This document shows, piece after piece, positions 16,809 to 25,351 of a stretch of 64,000 nt of DNA. The position numbers were made by a program, and so were the translations under genes. The stretch is from contig JBPJFY010000004.1 in assembly GCA_051208045.1 (NCBI GenBank), positions 1 to 64,000 on the forward strand, read 5' to 3'. Numbering within the stretch: the first letter of the stretch is position 1; every line of letters starts with the position of its first letter. The notes under the pieces are model-generated. The model worked only from the letters and a program-made list of their open reading frames with translations, was not told the DNA's origin and did no database searches. The DNA is from LZORAL124-50-18 sp051208045. GTDB lineage: Bacteria; Pseudomonadota; Gammaproteobacteria; Pseudomonadales; Oleiphilaceae.

Positions 16809-18065
16809 ATGAAGAATGCGTTCTATGCTCAGTCAGGCGGAGTCACCGCGGTGATCAACACCACGGCCTGTGCTGTCATCGAAACTGCACGCAAACATTC
16901 TGACACCATTGGTAAAGTCTTTGCCGGGAGAAATGGCATCATCGGCGCTTTACGCGAAGAGTTGATCGATACCAGTCTGGAGAGCCCGGAGGCCATCGCC
17001 GCATTGCGACACACGCCGGGGGGTGCATTTGGTTCCTGTCGCTATAAGTTGAAGAATATTCAGGAAAACCGCAAAGAATATGAGCGCTTGATTGCGGTAT
17101 TCAAAGCCCATGACATCGGGTACTTTTTCTACAACGGGGGCGGAGACTCCCAGGATACCGCCCATAAAGTCTCGCAGATAGGCGAACAACTTGGTTATCC
17201 GATCACGTGCATCGGCATTCCCAAAACGGTCGACAACGACCTGCCCTTTACCGACACCTGTCCCGGTTTTGGCTCGGTGGCAAAATACGTGGCCATCGCC
17301 ACCCGGGAAGCGGGTATGGATCTGGTGTCCATGTGTGAATCGAGCACGAAAATTTTCGTGCTGGAAGTGATGGGCCGCCACGCGGGCTGGATCGCGGCAG
17401 CGGGTGGCCTGGCGAAAGAATCCGAGGAAATGCCGCCTCACATTATTCTATTCCCGGAAGTAGCCTTCGACCGGGAAATGTTCCTGGCCCGTGTAAACAA
17501 ATGCGTAAAGTCTTACGGCTATTGTGTGATAGTTGCATCGGAAGGCGTGCGATATGAAGATGGGCGTTTTTTAACCGACTCCGGCGAAAAAGATGCGTTT
17601 GGGCACACCCAGTTAGGGGGAGTCGCGCCATTTCTCGCCAATATGATCAATGAAACCCTGGGCTATAAGTACCATTGGGCTGTGGCGGATTATCTGCAGC
17701 GTGCTGCGCGACATATCGCCTCAAAAACCGACGTCGACCAGGCGTATGCAGTTGGGCAGGCGGCGGTAGAACTGGCGGTTCAAGGAAAAAACGCAGTCAT
17801 GCCCATTATTGTGCGAGAGTCCGACGCGCCGTATCAGTGGTCCATCGGCGAAGCGCCCCTGAGCGAAGTAGCCAACCAGGAAAAAATGATGCCCGAAGGA
17901 TTCATCGCCCCCAATGGCTTCGAAATTACCGACGCCTGCCGCGCTTACCTGCAGCCCTTGATTGAAGGCGAAGACTACCCGCCCTACCACAACGGACTGC
18001 CGGTTTATCAGCGATTAAAAAACACGTTGGTGCCTAAGAAGCTCGATGATGCGTTCGGTGATTGA
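16809..18065 (+). CDS. pfp: Pyrophosphate-dependent 6-phosphofructokinase
   Basis: The 418-residue enzyme phosphorylates fructose 6-phosphate reversibly, probably with pyrophosphate. The phosphoryl-donor loop reads NGGGDSQDT: an Asp stands where ATP-dependent enzymes have the Gly of GGDGS. The active-site motif is PKTVDND, with the Lys characteristic of PPi-dependent enzymes in place of Gly in PGTIDND. TREAGMDL, MGRHAGWIA and the C-terminal region are also typical. This form is common in methylotrophic and marine Gammaproteobacteria. The gene is monocistronic as far as can be seen. Confidence 0.92.
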   Translation: MKNAFYAQSGGVTAVINTTACAVIETARKHSDTIGKVFAGRNGIIGALREELIDTSLESPEAIAALRHTPGGAFGSCRYKLKNIQENRKEYERLIAVFKAHDIGYFFYNGGGDSQDTAHKVSQIGEQLGYPITCIGIPKTVDNDLPFTDTCPGFGSVAKYVAIATREAGMDLVSMCESSTKIFVLEVMGRHAGWIAAAGGLAKESEEMPPHIILFPEVAFDREMFLARVNKCVKSYGYCVIVASEGVRYEDGRFLTDSGEKDAFGHTQLGGVAPFLANMINETLGYKYHWAVADYLQRAARHIASKTDVDQAYAVGQAAVELAVQGKNAVMPIIVRESDAPYQWSIGEAPLSEVANQEKMMPEGFIAPNGFEITDACRAYLQPLIEGEDYPPYHNGLPVYQRLKNTLVPKKLDDAFGD

Positions 18066-18074
18066 ACGCATCAT
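18046..18074. terminator. 11-bp hairpin spanning the pfp stop codon
   Basis: ATGATGCGTTC (18046-18056) and GAACGCATCAT (18064-18074) pair perfectly around a 7-nt loop and include the pfp stop region. It lies between two convergent genes. No clear U run follows on either strand, so termination or RNA-end protection is only suggested. Confidence 0.4.
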
Positions 18075-18088
18075 GACAGCGGGAACGA

Positions 18089-18304
18089 CTATCGCCTGAA
18101 CAGCCTGCGCTCACACTCCAGACTGAAGGGTGAAATGGTTTTGCCCGGTTCAAAGTGGGCGCGCTGGCCGTAAGTGCCTGACGACTTGGCGTGGCTACGC
18201 GCCTTTTGACGAATCTGCTCCAATCGGAGTTCCTCGCCTCCGAGCAACAAATCGTCTGCGGTGTTTTCCCATCCTGGGGACTGTGGATTTGGTTGTGCAT
18301 TCAT
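18089..18304 (-). CDS. Small hypothetical protein, 71 residues
   Basis: I do not recognise a family. The protein is polar, charged and without a membrane segment; its middle is rich in Glu, Arg and Gln and its C-terminus in Arg. GAGGAG lies 8 nt before the ATG, a good ribosome site that supports real translation. It begins 59 bp after the pilU stop on the same strand and converges on pfp. It may be read through from pilU or have its own promoter. Confidence 0.6.
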   Translation of the reverse strand: MNAQPNPQSPGWENTADDLLLGGEELRLEQIRQKARSHAKSSGTYGQRAHFEPGKTISPFSLECERRLFRR

Positions 18305-18346
18305 CCCTTACTCTCCTCATTTCTCTTGTTATTGTGTCAAGTAAGT

Positions 18347-18362
18347 GCTGTCCGAAGACAGT
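18347..18362 (-). terminator. Short UUCG-loop hairpin after pilU
   Basis: On the minus strand CTGTC-TTCG-GACAG forms a 5-bp stem with a UUCG tetraloop 2 bp after the pilU stop codon. No strong U run follows, so it may be a partial terminator or a 3'-end stabiliser. Confidence 0.35.
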
Positions 18363-18363
18363 G

Positions 18364-19860
18364 TTACACCAGCCCTGGTGGAAAATCCTCCATCACTTTT
18401 TCTAATTTTTGGTTCACTTCATTTTGCGGTGTCGTGGTACTGATGCCGTATTTCGGCGCTTTCACCCGCCACACCGTTTTTTGAGTCTTGATATCCACCA
18501 TCATGATGCAGAGCGAACCGTGTTTCTGCATTTCCCGGTCCAGCTCTGAAATTCCCTGCCCCTCAGAAGGGTCGGCCGGTTTGGTGGTGTAATAACGAAT
18601 CTCCATATCCGGATCTTCGTCGGTCACCGACAATCCTTTGGCGATCATCGCATTCTGTATCGCATCTTCGACGTTCTGCATTCTCAGCGGCTTTTCACCT
18701 TTTAAGGCAATCGCCTGCATTCGATAGGTTTCATAATCATCATAGTTGGCGGCGCGCGAGAAGGCCACATCCTTCAACACTTTTTCATCCACCACCGCTT
18801 CTGTGCCCTCCAGGCGGAAGCGCAAGGCCAGATTGTTTCTTGAATCCGCATTGTTCAGCGCAACTTCTTTGGCAATTTTACCTTGCTGCACCAGATCAAA
18901 CAGAGAGCTGTCAAACGACTTACACCCTTCGCCTTTCTCTTTTTCCAGCGCTTCTTTCAATTTGCTGAACTCACCTTCATGGATAAGCCCCGCGATATAC
19001 GGCGTATTGATCATGATTTCCAGTGCCGCGACACGCTTTCCACCAACGCCGACTGGCAAACGTTGCGACACAATTGCCCGCAAATGGGAGGACAAATCTG
19101 TGCACAGTTGTTTGTGTGCCTCCGACGGGAAGAAGTTCACAATGCGATCAATGGCGTCACTAGCACTGCTCGCATGCAACGTAGACAAGCACAGATGACC
19201 GGTTTCCGCATAGGCGATGGCTTTTTTCATCGTGTCCGTTTCACGGATTTCACCGATCATAATTACATTGGGCGCTTCACGCATGGCGTTTTTCAGCGCG
19301 ATCTCATAGGACTCGGTGTCCACACCCACTTCCCGCTGGTTCACCAGTGACTTTTTGTGCTCATGCACAAACTCTACGGGTTCTTCAACGGTCAAAATAT
19401 GGCCTGGTTTGTTGGTGTTTCGGTAGTCAATCATGGCAGCCAGGGTTGTGGATTTACCGGTCCCGGTCGCCCCAACCACCAGAATCAGGCCCCGATCCAG
19501 CATCGCCAGCTTTTTGAACTCCTCCGGCATATTGAGTTCATCCAGCGTCGGGATTTTCGCACGAATGTGTCGAGCGACCAGGGCAACCTCGCCCATCTGT
19601 CGAAACACATTGATACGGAAGCGGCCGGCATTTTCAATGCGATAGGAGACATTCAGCTCATTGGTCAGCTCATATTCCTGAATTTGATCCGGCGTCAGAA
19701 TGGAATAGGCCAAAGCACGTGCCTGAATACTGGTCAGCTTATCTTTGGCCATCGCACGGAAGTCCCCTTCAATCTGCATATACGGGGGCGCACCCGCAGA
19801 CACAAACAGGTCTGTGGCATCTTGCTCGATCATGCTTTCTAAGAGGGAGTGAAGTTCCAT
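18364..19860 (-). CDS. pilU: PilT/PilU-type pilus retraction ATPase with C-terminal DUF4136-like domain
   Basis: Residues 1-350 are a GspE-superfamily ATPase of the PilT/PilU branch: Walker A GATGTGKST at 130-138, EEPVEF near 160, GEIRETDT at 203-210 and LSTLHAS at 225-231. PilU powers retraction of type IV pili with PilT. The protein is 498 residues, about 115 more than usual PilU. The extra part (352-498) reads like a DUF4136 domain: NYDDYETYRM near 372-381, MVDIKTQKTVWR near 454-465 and a final DFPP. That domain is otherwise known mainly from envelope lipoproteins, so its place behind a cytoplasmic ATPase is odd. No frameshift joins the parts. An array of 15-bp repeats lies in the leader. 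Confidence 0.9.
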   Translation of the reverse strand: MELHSLLESMIEQDATDLFVSAGAPPYMQIEGDFRAMAKDKLTSIQARALAYSILTPDQIQEYELTNELNVSYRIENAGRFRINVFRQMGEVALVARHIRAKIPTLDELNMPEEFKKLAMLDRGLILVVGATGTGKSTTLAAMIDYRNTNKPGHILTVEEPVEFVHEHKKSLVNQREVGVDTESYEIALKNAMREAPNVIMIGEIRETDTMKKAIAYAETGHLCLSTLHASSASDAIDRIVNFFPSEAHKQLCTDLSSHLRAIVSQRLPVGVGGKRVAALEIMINTPYIAGLIHEGEFSKLKEALEKEKGEGCKSFDSSLFDLVQQGKIAKEVALNNADSRNNLALRFRLEGTEAVVDEKVLKDVAFSRAANYDDYETYRMQAIALKGEKPLRMQNVEDAIQNAMIAKGLSVTDEDPDMEIRYYTTKPADPSEGQGISELDREMQKHGSLCIMMVDIKTQKTVWRVKAPKYGISTTTPQNEVNQKLEKVMEDFPPGLV

Positions 19861-19906
19861 TGCCGCTCCTGGGGTCCCGAGAAAAGTGATGTACCCTCAA
19901 GTCGCC

Positions 19907-19966
19907 GTATCTCAAGTAGAAGTACCTGAAGTAAAAGAACCTGAAGGATAAGTACCTTAAGTAATA
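19907..19966. repeat. Four 15-bp tandem repeats upstream of pilU
   Basis: Contiguous units at 19907, 19922, 19937 and 19952 read GTATCTCAAGTAGAA, GTACCTGAAGTAAAA, GAACCTGAAGGATAA and GTACCTTAAGTAATA. A further degenerate copy may precede them at 19891. The array ends 47 bp upstream of the pilU ATG and lies between divergent genes. Confidence 0.75.
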
Positions 19967-20006
19967 GCACGAAACCTCGAAAAGCGCCGGGCTGATTCAG
20001 TTTTTG

Positions 20007-20031
20007 TTCAGATTAGATCACATAATCTGAA
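20007..20031. promoter_or_regulatory. 9-bp inverted repeat upstream of glycine-zipper gene
   Basis: TTCAGATTA (20007-20015) and TAATCTGAA (20023-20031) form a perfect inverted repeat with a 7-bp spacer, 39 bp before the start of the next gene. The geometry suits a dimeric regulator site. No U run follows, so a terminator is unlikely. Confidence 0.45.
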
Positions 20032-20070
20032 AGCATCAGAGAAACGTGAGTACAACAGAAGGGAAATCCC

Positions 20071-20643
20071 ATGAACAAGCAATCAAAAACCTCAAAACTT
20101 TCCACCGTCCTCCTGGCCATGACCCTCACCGCCGGGGTGACTGCACCCACGCTTTCCTCCGCGGACGACAAATTCGGGCACAGCCGAATCGAATACGCCA
20201 AAGTCACCCGCGTAGAACCCATTACCCGTGAAATTGAACGTCGAGTGCCCGTCGAGGAATGCTGGACAGAAACTGTGCGTTATGACGCCCCACCCGCTCG
20301 CGGTGAGAGTATGACCGGCACAATTCTGGGCGGTGTGATTGGCGGTGCCATAGGCAATGCCGTGGGCCACAAAAAACGCAACAAGCAGGTCGGCACGGCG
20401 GTTGGCGCTATTCTGGGGGCATCCATCGGACATGACATCAGCCGCAGCTCCCGTTACAGCGAACGTGGTCACGATGTATACCGCGACGAAAGACGTTGCG
20501 AAACCCACTACCAGACCCATTATGAAGAGAAGGTAATCGGCTACAATGTATGGTACCGTTACAACGGTGAGAACTTCTCGACCCGCATGGATCGAGACCC
20601 TGGCAAGAAAATCCGGGTACGTGTTTCGGTTACGCCACTATAA
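20071..20643 (+). CDS. Glycine-zipper 2TM domain envelope protein
   Basis: The 190-residue protein has a Sec-type signal peptide (cleavage near residue 30, LSSADD) without a lipobox Cys. A glycine-zipper segment follows at about 85-128 (GTILGGVIGGAIGNAVG, then GTAVGAILGASIG), of the Rick_17kDa/2TM type found in small outer-membrane-associated proteins. A Tyr/Arg-rich C-terminal region contains a Cys pair with an earlier Cys (EECWTE, RRCETH). The function is unknown. It precedes a PepSY protein and a two-component system on the same strand, so all four may answer to envelope conditions. Confidence 0.8.
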   Translation: MNKQSKTSKLSTVLLAMTLTAGVTAPTLSSADDKFGHSRIEYAKVTRVEPITREIERRVPVEECWTETVRYDAPPARGESMTGTILGGVIGGAIGNAVGHKKRNKQVGTAVGAILGASIGHDISRSSRYSERGHDVYRDERRCETHYQTHYEEKVIGYNVWYRYNGENFSTRMDRDPGKKIRVRVSVTPL

Positions 20644-20694
20644 TGTCACACTCTCGGGCAATCCGAAAAAACACAACCCCAGTTTAGGTTGACT

Positions 20695-21000
20695 ATGATG
20701 CGAACCTCGTTGTTGATATGCGCTATTTCCAGTGTATTGCTGTCTGTCACCGTGCACAGCGCGCCCTTTGAGCGCGCTGAGGCCAAGAGAACCCCGTTTT
20801 TCCTGGCACAGTCGGACGTCACCAAACAGGAAGCCGCGGCACGGGCCAAAAAACACCCCAGTGATAAAGTGCTGAAGGTGGAACAGGGGGAAGATGGCGA
20901 TGGGGCCTATTATCGCGTCAAGATTCTGGGCGCGGATGGCCGGGTGCATTGGGTGCACATTGATAAACGCAGCGGAAAAGACCGACGACCCCGAAGATAA
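20695..21000 (+). CDS. Small periplasmic PepSY-domain protein
   Basis: I start at the ATG of 20695 because TAGG lies 6 nt upstream; the frame itself opens at a TTG two codons earlier. A signal peptide ends near residue 23 (VHSAPF). The mature part has a PepSY-like pattern: VTKQEAAARAKKHPSDKVLKVE, then YYRVKILGADGRVHWVHID. Small PepSY proteins often sit beside PhoP/PhoQ-like pairs and are thought to modulate the sensor. The response regulator gene begins 13 bp downstream, so co-transcription is likely. Confidence 0.82.
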   Translation: MMRTSLLICAISSVLLSVTVHSAPFERAEAKRTPFFLAQSDVTKQEAAARAKKHPSDKVLKVEQGEDGDGAYYRVKILGADGRVHWVHIDKRSGKDRRPRR

Positions 21001-21013
21001 AAAGAACTGACTC

Positions 21014-21697
21014 ATGCGTATACTGATCATTGAAGACGAAGCAAAACTTCGCCAGCAACTGTCGGACCTGCTCACCGAAAAGGGCTATGCGGTGGACGCT
21101 GCTGACAATGGCCTGGATGGTGAATTTCTAGGACTGGAACACAATTACGACATTGCCGTGATTGACCTGGGGTTGCCCGGTAAAGATGGTGTGAGTGTCA
21201 TTCAGACGCTGCGGGACCAGCAGCGAAACTACCCTATCCTGATCCTCACCGCGCGCGGGGATTGGCATGACAAGGTCGCCGGGCTGGAAGCCGGTGCTGA
21301 TGACTATCTGACCAAACCCTTCCATGTGGAAGAGTTACACGCACGCCTGCGCGCATTAATCCGGCGATATGCCGGCCAAGCCAAAAATGAACTGCAGTTT
21401 GAAGGCTTTTCGCTCAATTTGACGGAAAAAACAGTCCGCATGCAAGGCGGCATGCTCGAACTCACCGCTTACGAGTACAACACACTGGAATATCTGGTGT
21501 TAAATCCGGGAAAAGTGGTCTCTAAGACGGAATTGACGGAACACCTGTATGACCAGGACTTTGATCGCGACAGCAACGTGATAGAGGTGTTTATCGGGCG
21601 CTTACGTAAAAAGCTTGACCCCGACAGCTCCTTGACCCCCATAAAAACTATCCGCGGGCAGGGCTATCAATTTACGCTGACGCCCATTGACAGCTGA
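21014..21697 (+). CDS. OmpR/PhoP-family response regulator
   Basis: The 227-residue protein has a receiver domain with acidic pocket EDE (7-9), phosphoacceptor Asp-51, Thr-79 and Lys-101, all in place. A winged-helix DNA-binding domain follows (about 128-222), with ELTAYEYNTLEYL and the recognition helix around SNVIEVFIGRLRKKL. It is of the PhoP/QseB branch. The cognate histidine kinase starts 8 bp after its stop. Signal and regulon are unknown, though PhoP relatives usually answer to low divalent cations or envelope stress. Confidence 0.93.
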   Translation: MRILIIEDEAKLRQQLSDLLTEKGYAVDAADNGLDGEFLGLEHNYDIAVIDLGLPGKDGVSVIQTLRDQQRNYPILILTARGDWHDKVAGLEAGADDYLTKPFHVEELHARLRALIRRYAGQAKNELQFEGFSLNLTEKTVRMQGGMLELTAYEYNTLEYLVLNPGKVVSKTELTEHLYDQDFDRDSNVIEVFIGRLRKKLDPDSSLTPIKTIRGQGYQFTLTPIDS

Positions 21698-21705
21698 CCG
21701 TCTTC

Positions 21706-23118
21706 ATGGCCTTTTTTTCCACGCTGGGACAATTTCTCTCAACAGACTCCATCCGCCGACGCTTCCTGTTTGGCTGCTTCATTCTGCTACCGCTTTTCCT
21801 GAGTCTGCTTGGGGTTGTGTTGGATAATATCCATCAACAGAGCCTGATCCGTACGGCCCATGCATCCTTGCAACTGCATTTGCACACGCTCATCGCCGAA
21901 GCGGAACCCGAGTTAACGGACATGAGTGTAAACGGCCAACGTCTGGTGCAGGTACGAATGCCCGAACAACTGATTGATCCGGATTTGAACTCTACCGTAT
22001 CCGACCTGCAGGGATTTATCTTTGGTGTGCCTGATCAGCTATTGTGGCAATCCCGCTCAGCGGCCATCAACACCCTGACCAAACACCTGACACCGTCAAC
22101 TTCGGAACCCGGGGAGATTATTTATTCAGTCATTGAACCAAATCCTGCACCGTTTGGTTTTTTCGTTGCGTCATTGAGTACCGTCTTTGAAATGGCGGCG
22201 CAGGAAGTCCGTTTGACGTTTGTCATCGCCAAGAGCCAGAAAAACACGACGCTGGAAATGCGGGCGTATCGGCAGTCCCTCGCACTCGCTCTCAGCCTGA
22301 TCGGGTTCATTCTGGCGGGCAGCTTGTTGTTGATCGTCACCTGGGGGTTACGCCCGCTGACCCAACTGGCAGAAGACATCACGCGTCTCGAACGCGGTGC
22401 CATTGACCACATGGCATCGGACTACCCCACCGAATTACATAAAGTCACGCACAACCTGAATCAATTGATTATCAGCGAAGCAAATCAGCGGGAGCGGTAT
22501 CGAAACACCCTCAGTGATTTGGCCCACAGCCTGAAAACACCGCTGGCCGTTTCGCAGGGTCTTCTGTCCGAGCTGCCGGATACAGACACTGCGGGCCGGG
22601 AGCTGGAAGAGCAGATCACGCGGATGAACCAAATCATCCAGTACCAATTGCAGCGAGCCACCAGCGTCCAACCGACGCTGGGCAAACAGCAAACCCCATT
22701 GAAAGCGGTGGTTGACCGGTTAGTTTCAGCGATGCAAAAGGTCTATTATGAAAAGCACATGAGCGCGGATATACAGTTGGACGAAACCATACACGCCCCC
22801 ATGGAAACGCGGGATTTGACCGAAATTCTGGGCAATCTGGTGGACAACGCATTCAAGTATGGTGACCGGCAGGTACGTATCACCCACACAAGCCATGACG
22901 AACACTGGCGGCTGGATATCGAAAACGATGGCCGCCCCGTACCCGGGCATTTGAAAGCCGAAATTCTAAAGCGGGGAGCACGCGCCGACACAGCGTTGTC
23001 CGGGCAAGGCATCGGTCTGGCCGTGGTCACTGACATTGTCAGCAGCTATGGCGGCGCAATTGAAGTCACTGACTCGGCACTTGGGGGCGCCAAAGTCAGT
23101 GTGACACTGCCTCAGTAA
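21706..23118 (+). CDS. PhoQ-like sensor histidine kinase
   Basis: The 470-residue kinase has two membrane helices (about 20-40 and 192-213) around a periplasmic sensor region, a HAMP-like segment (214-265), then the catalytic core. The H box reads LAHSLKTPLAV with His-274, the PhoQ-type form. The N box is NLVDNAFKYG (377-386), followed by GQGIGLAVV near 436. The periplasmic domain lacks an obvious acidic Mg-binding patch, so the ligand is open. It forms an operon with the response regulator. Confidence 0.92.
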   Translation: MAFFSTLGQFLSTDSIRRRFLFGCFILLPLFLSLLGVVLDNIHQQSLIRTAHASLQLHLHTLIAEAEPELTDMSVNGQRLVQVRMPEQLIDPDLNSTVSDLQGFIFGVPDQLLWQSRSAAINTLTKHLTPSTSEPGEIIYSVIEPNPAPFGFFVASLSTVFEMAAQEVRLTFVIAKSQKNTTLEMRAYRQSLALALSLIGFILAGSLLLIVTWGLRPLTQLAEDITRLERGAIDHMASDYPTELHKVTHNLNQLIISEANQRERYRNTLSDLAHSLKTPLAVSQGLLSELPDTDTAGRELEEQITRMNQIIQYQLQRATSVQPTLGKQQTPLKAVVDRLVSAMQKVYYEKHMSADIQLDETIHAPMETRDLTEILGNLVDNAFKYGDRQVRITHTSHDEHWRLDIENDGRPVPGHLKAEILKRGARADTALSGQGIGLAVVTDIVSSYGGAIEVTDSALGGAKVSVTLPQ

Positions 23119-23122
23119 TCGA

Positions 23123-23911
23123 TCAGTCAATGTAGATCGCTTTGTAAGAGGTATACATGGTGATAAACATGATCGGGCCAAGAATCAACCAACCCAGCGC
23201 TAATGGGATGGAGGCCAGAACGGCGAACACCATGGCGATGATTCCGTACCAGAAGAAAGGCAGAATATTTTTCAAACAGCCCATAAAACTGTTCTTCATC
23301 GCGGCAAACGGCGCTTGATCATTCAAGATGACCAAGGCAGGGGCAAACCAGATAGCCATCATCAGCGGTATCCACAGCGCTACGAAAAACAACCCCACTA
23401 CAGCGAACATTGTACCCATCATCGCAGGATCAGGACCTGCACCGGAACTCATCCCCTGAAACATACCGGCAAGTTCTGAGCCACCCACCAAATAGGCGAG
23501 CAGGCCACCCACAATAAACAGCACGATCATTAGCACCAGCATCAACACACCCAACAGAAACAGGCTGCCAAACTTGGTTTTGAAACCAGCGAAAAGATCA
23601 CCAATTTCCGGGCCACTGCCACCATCACTCTTGTAAGCTGCCACCATGATTCCCCCCATAAAGACGGGACCCAGGAACGTGGTAAGCAAGCTGACAATCG
23701 GTATCAGGGACAATACAATCAAAATGACCATGTAAATCACTGCAATACCTATCCAGGTACCAATATTTTGCTTAAACAAAGCAAACGCGTCCGCAATCCA
23801 GCGCCATCCCTGCCCGATCGGTCGTCCCACCGGATCATGCAGGTTTAATTCTGCTTGCGATTCCACGGCCACATCTGCGGATGGGGCTTGATACGGGTTG
23901 TTCGTTTCCAC
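23123..23911 (-). CDS. BPSS1780-family multi-pass membrane protein
   Basis: The 262-residue protein begins NPYQAPSADV, a polar start common in this family, followed by a segment with WRWIADAFALFKQNIGTW and about five or six hydrophobic helices (55-260). The pattern matches the BPSS1780 family of inner-membrane proteins of unknown function. It converges on the sensor kinase gene with a 4-bp gap. It is 78 bp downstream of the DUF58 gene on the same strand and could belong to that operon. Confidence 0.8.
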   Translation of the reverse strand: METNNPYQAPSADVAVESQAELNLHDPVGRPIGQGWRWIADAFALFKQNIGTWIGIAVIYMVILIVLSLIPIVSLLTTFLGPVFMGGIMVAAYKSDGGSGPEIGDLFAGFKTKFGSLFLLGVLMLVLMIVLFIVGGLLAYLVGGSELAGMFQGMSSGAGPDPAMMGTMFAVVGLFFVALWIPLMMAIWFAPALVILNDQAPFAAMKNSFMGCLKNILPFFWYGIIAMVFAVLASIPLALGWLILGPIMFITMYTSYKAIYID

Positions 23912-23989
23912 GTTACTCTCCTTGTTTCATTGAAAGATCCCAAAAGTATAGACACTCATCCCGAGATTGATTAAAAAACATCATGGCGA

Positions 23990-25351
23990 TTACAAAAGCC
24001 CGGCGCGCTTTATCTCCAGATAGCGATTGATGACGGCAACTGTGAGGTTGTCTGGCGCACTGTCCAACACATTTGCTCCCTCCGCACGCAGTCGATCGGC
24101 TGCCTGGGTTTGCCGACGCAGGTATTCGGTTGTTCCGGCATAACGTAACGCGGTTTCCAGGCTTTCCACCGGATGATCCAACACATCCAATATTGCCTGC
24201 TCATAAAGATTGGCAATCAACACCAGATGTTTGCGCTGAAGCAAACGCACCGCTACCAGCAGATCATCTAGGTCGTCATCCCGCAGGTTGGTTGTGATGA
24301 TAATCAGTGACCGTTTGGGCTGGCGTTGCAATAACTCCTGAGCCGCCGCAAGGTAGTCTACCGCTACCTTTTTTGGGTACAAATCATAAAACTGATGCAA
24401 AATCGACGAAATATTCACTGCGCCCTTCACCGGCATCGTCCACCGGCTTTCACTCCCAAAGCTCATCATTTGCACTGCATCGCCTTGCTTCAAGGCAATA
24501 AATGACAGCATCAGCAGACAATTCAGGCAGTGATCGAAATGGCTGGTCGCGCCGTCCCGTGTCAACATTTTGCGGCCGCTATCCAGCATCAAAATCACCT
24601 GCTGATCGCGCTCATCCTGGTACTCGCGGGAAATCAATTTCTGACGACGTGCGGTGGCCTTCCAATCGATCTGCCGAATCGCATCGCCGGCCCGGTAATC
24701 CCTGAGCTGATGGAATTCCATACCCTCACCCCGTCGGGGTTTCTTTTTAATGCCCATCTGACTGCTGTGATTATCTACGGCCAAAAGCTGAAAACCTTCC
24801 AAGGCTTTGAAATTGGGGAATACGCGCGCTTCATCCACCTTGATGTAATGTCGGTGAAAGCACCAAAAGCCCAGAACAGATGGCATGGCAAACGCAATTT
24901 TTGGCAACTTCAGCTCACCGCGAACCAAGGGTCGAAGGCGGTAGGTTACCTGGCTTGATTGACCCGGCTGAAGTTGTATACGCAGCGGCAAGCCTTCTGT
25001 CTGACAGGAGGATGGTAGCCAGTCGAATGCGGTCAGCATCATGGGTTTGACAAAGCTGTGCTGAACATGAATATCCACATCGGACCACACTTCCAAAGCC
25101 AGATTTTTCGTCAATGTACGCCTCACCTCCAAAGGTGCACTCTGCCAGGACAACAACACATCAGCGATCATGAGCACCAGCAAGATGACAACCAACCCAC
25201 GGGTCACCAACCGGATGTCATCATAGGCCCAGGCATCGAGTACTGCGCCCAATTCACCAATAAACAGAAGGATAGCAAAGACAAACACCAGCCAAAGCGC
25301 TTTGCGGGCCGGTCTAAGTCCGTGAACTTTCAAAGCGTGTGTTGTATTCAT
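23990..25351 (-). CDS. DUF58 domain protein of the MoxR operon
   Basis: The 453-residue protein has two N-terminal membrane helices (about 18-62), a beta-rich region, and a DUF58 core with EFHQLRDYRAGDAIRQIDWKA near 217-237. A vWA-like segment follows (VILMLDSGRKM near 255) with the DSG form of a metal-site motif. DUF58 proteins accompany MoxR ATPases and may be their substrates or adaptors. The start overlaps the MoxR stop by one base. It is the last clear gene of the operon. Confidence 0.92.
   Translation of the reverse strand: MNTTHALKVHGLRPARKALWLVFVFAILLFIGELGAVLDAWAYDDIRLVTRGLVVILLVLMIADVLLSWQSAPLEVRRTLTKNLALEVWSDVDIHVQHSFVKPMMLTAFDWLPSSCQTEGLPLRIQLQPGQSSQVTYRLRPLVRGELKLPKIAFAMPSVLGFWCFHRHYIKVDEARVFPNFKALEGFQLLAVDNHSSQMGIKKKPRRGEGMEFHQLRDYRAGDAIRQIDWKATARRQKLISREYQDERDQQVILMLDSGRKMLTRDGATSHFDHCLNCLLMLSFIALKQGDAVQMMSFGSESRWTMPVKGAVNISSILHQFYDLYPKKVAVDYLAAAQELLQRQPKRSLIIITTNLRDDDLDDLLVAVRLLQRKHLVLIANLYEQAILDVLDHPVESLETALRYAGTTEYLRRQTQAADRLRAEGANVLDSAPDNLTVAVINRYLEIKRAGLL

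Noticed and set aside
16691..16810. 40-codon upstream extension of mpl overlapping the pfp start
   Set aside because: Unconserved sequence; the Mpl family starts at the MHIHILG position and a ribosome site precedes that ATG.
20007..20031. Inverted repeat as a transcription terminator
   Set aside because: The stem is AT-rich and no U run follows on either strand, so an operator is more likely.
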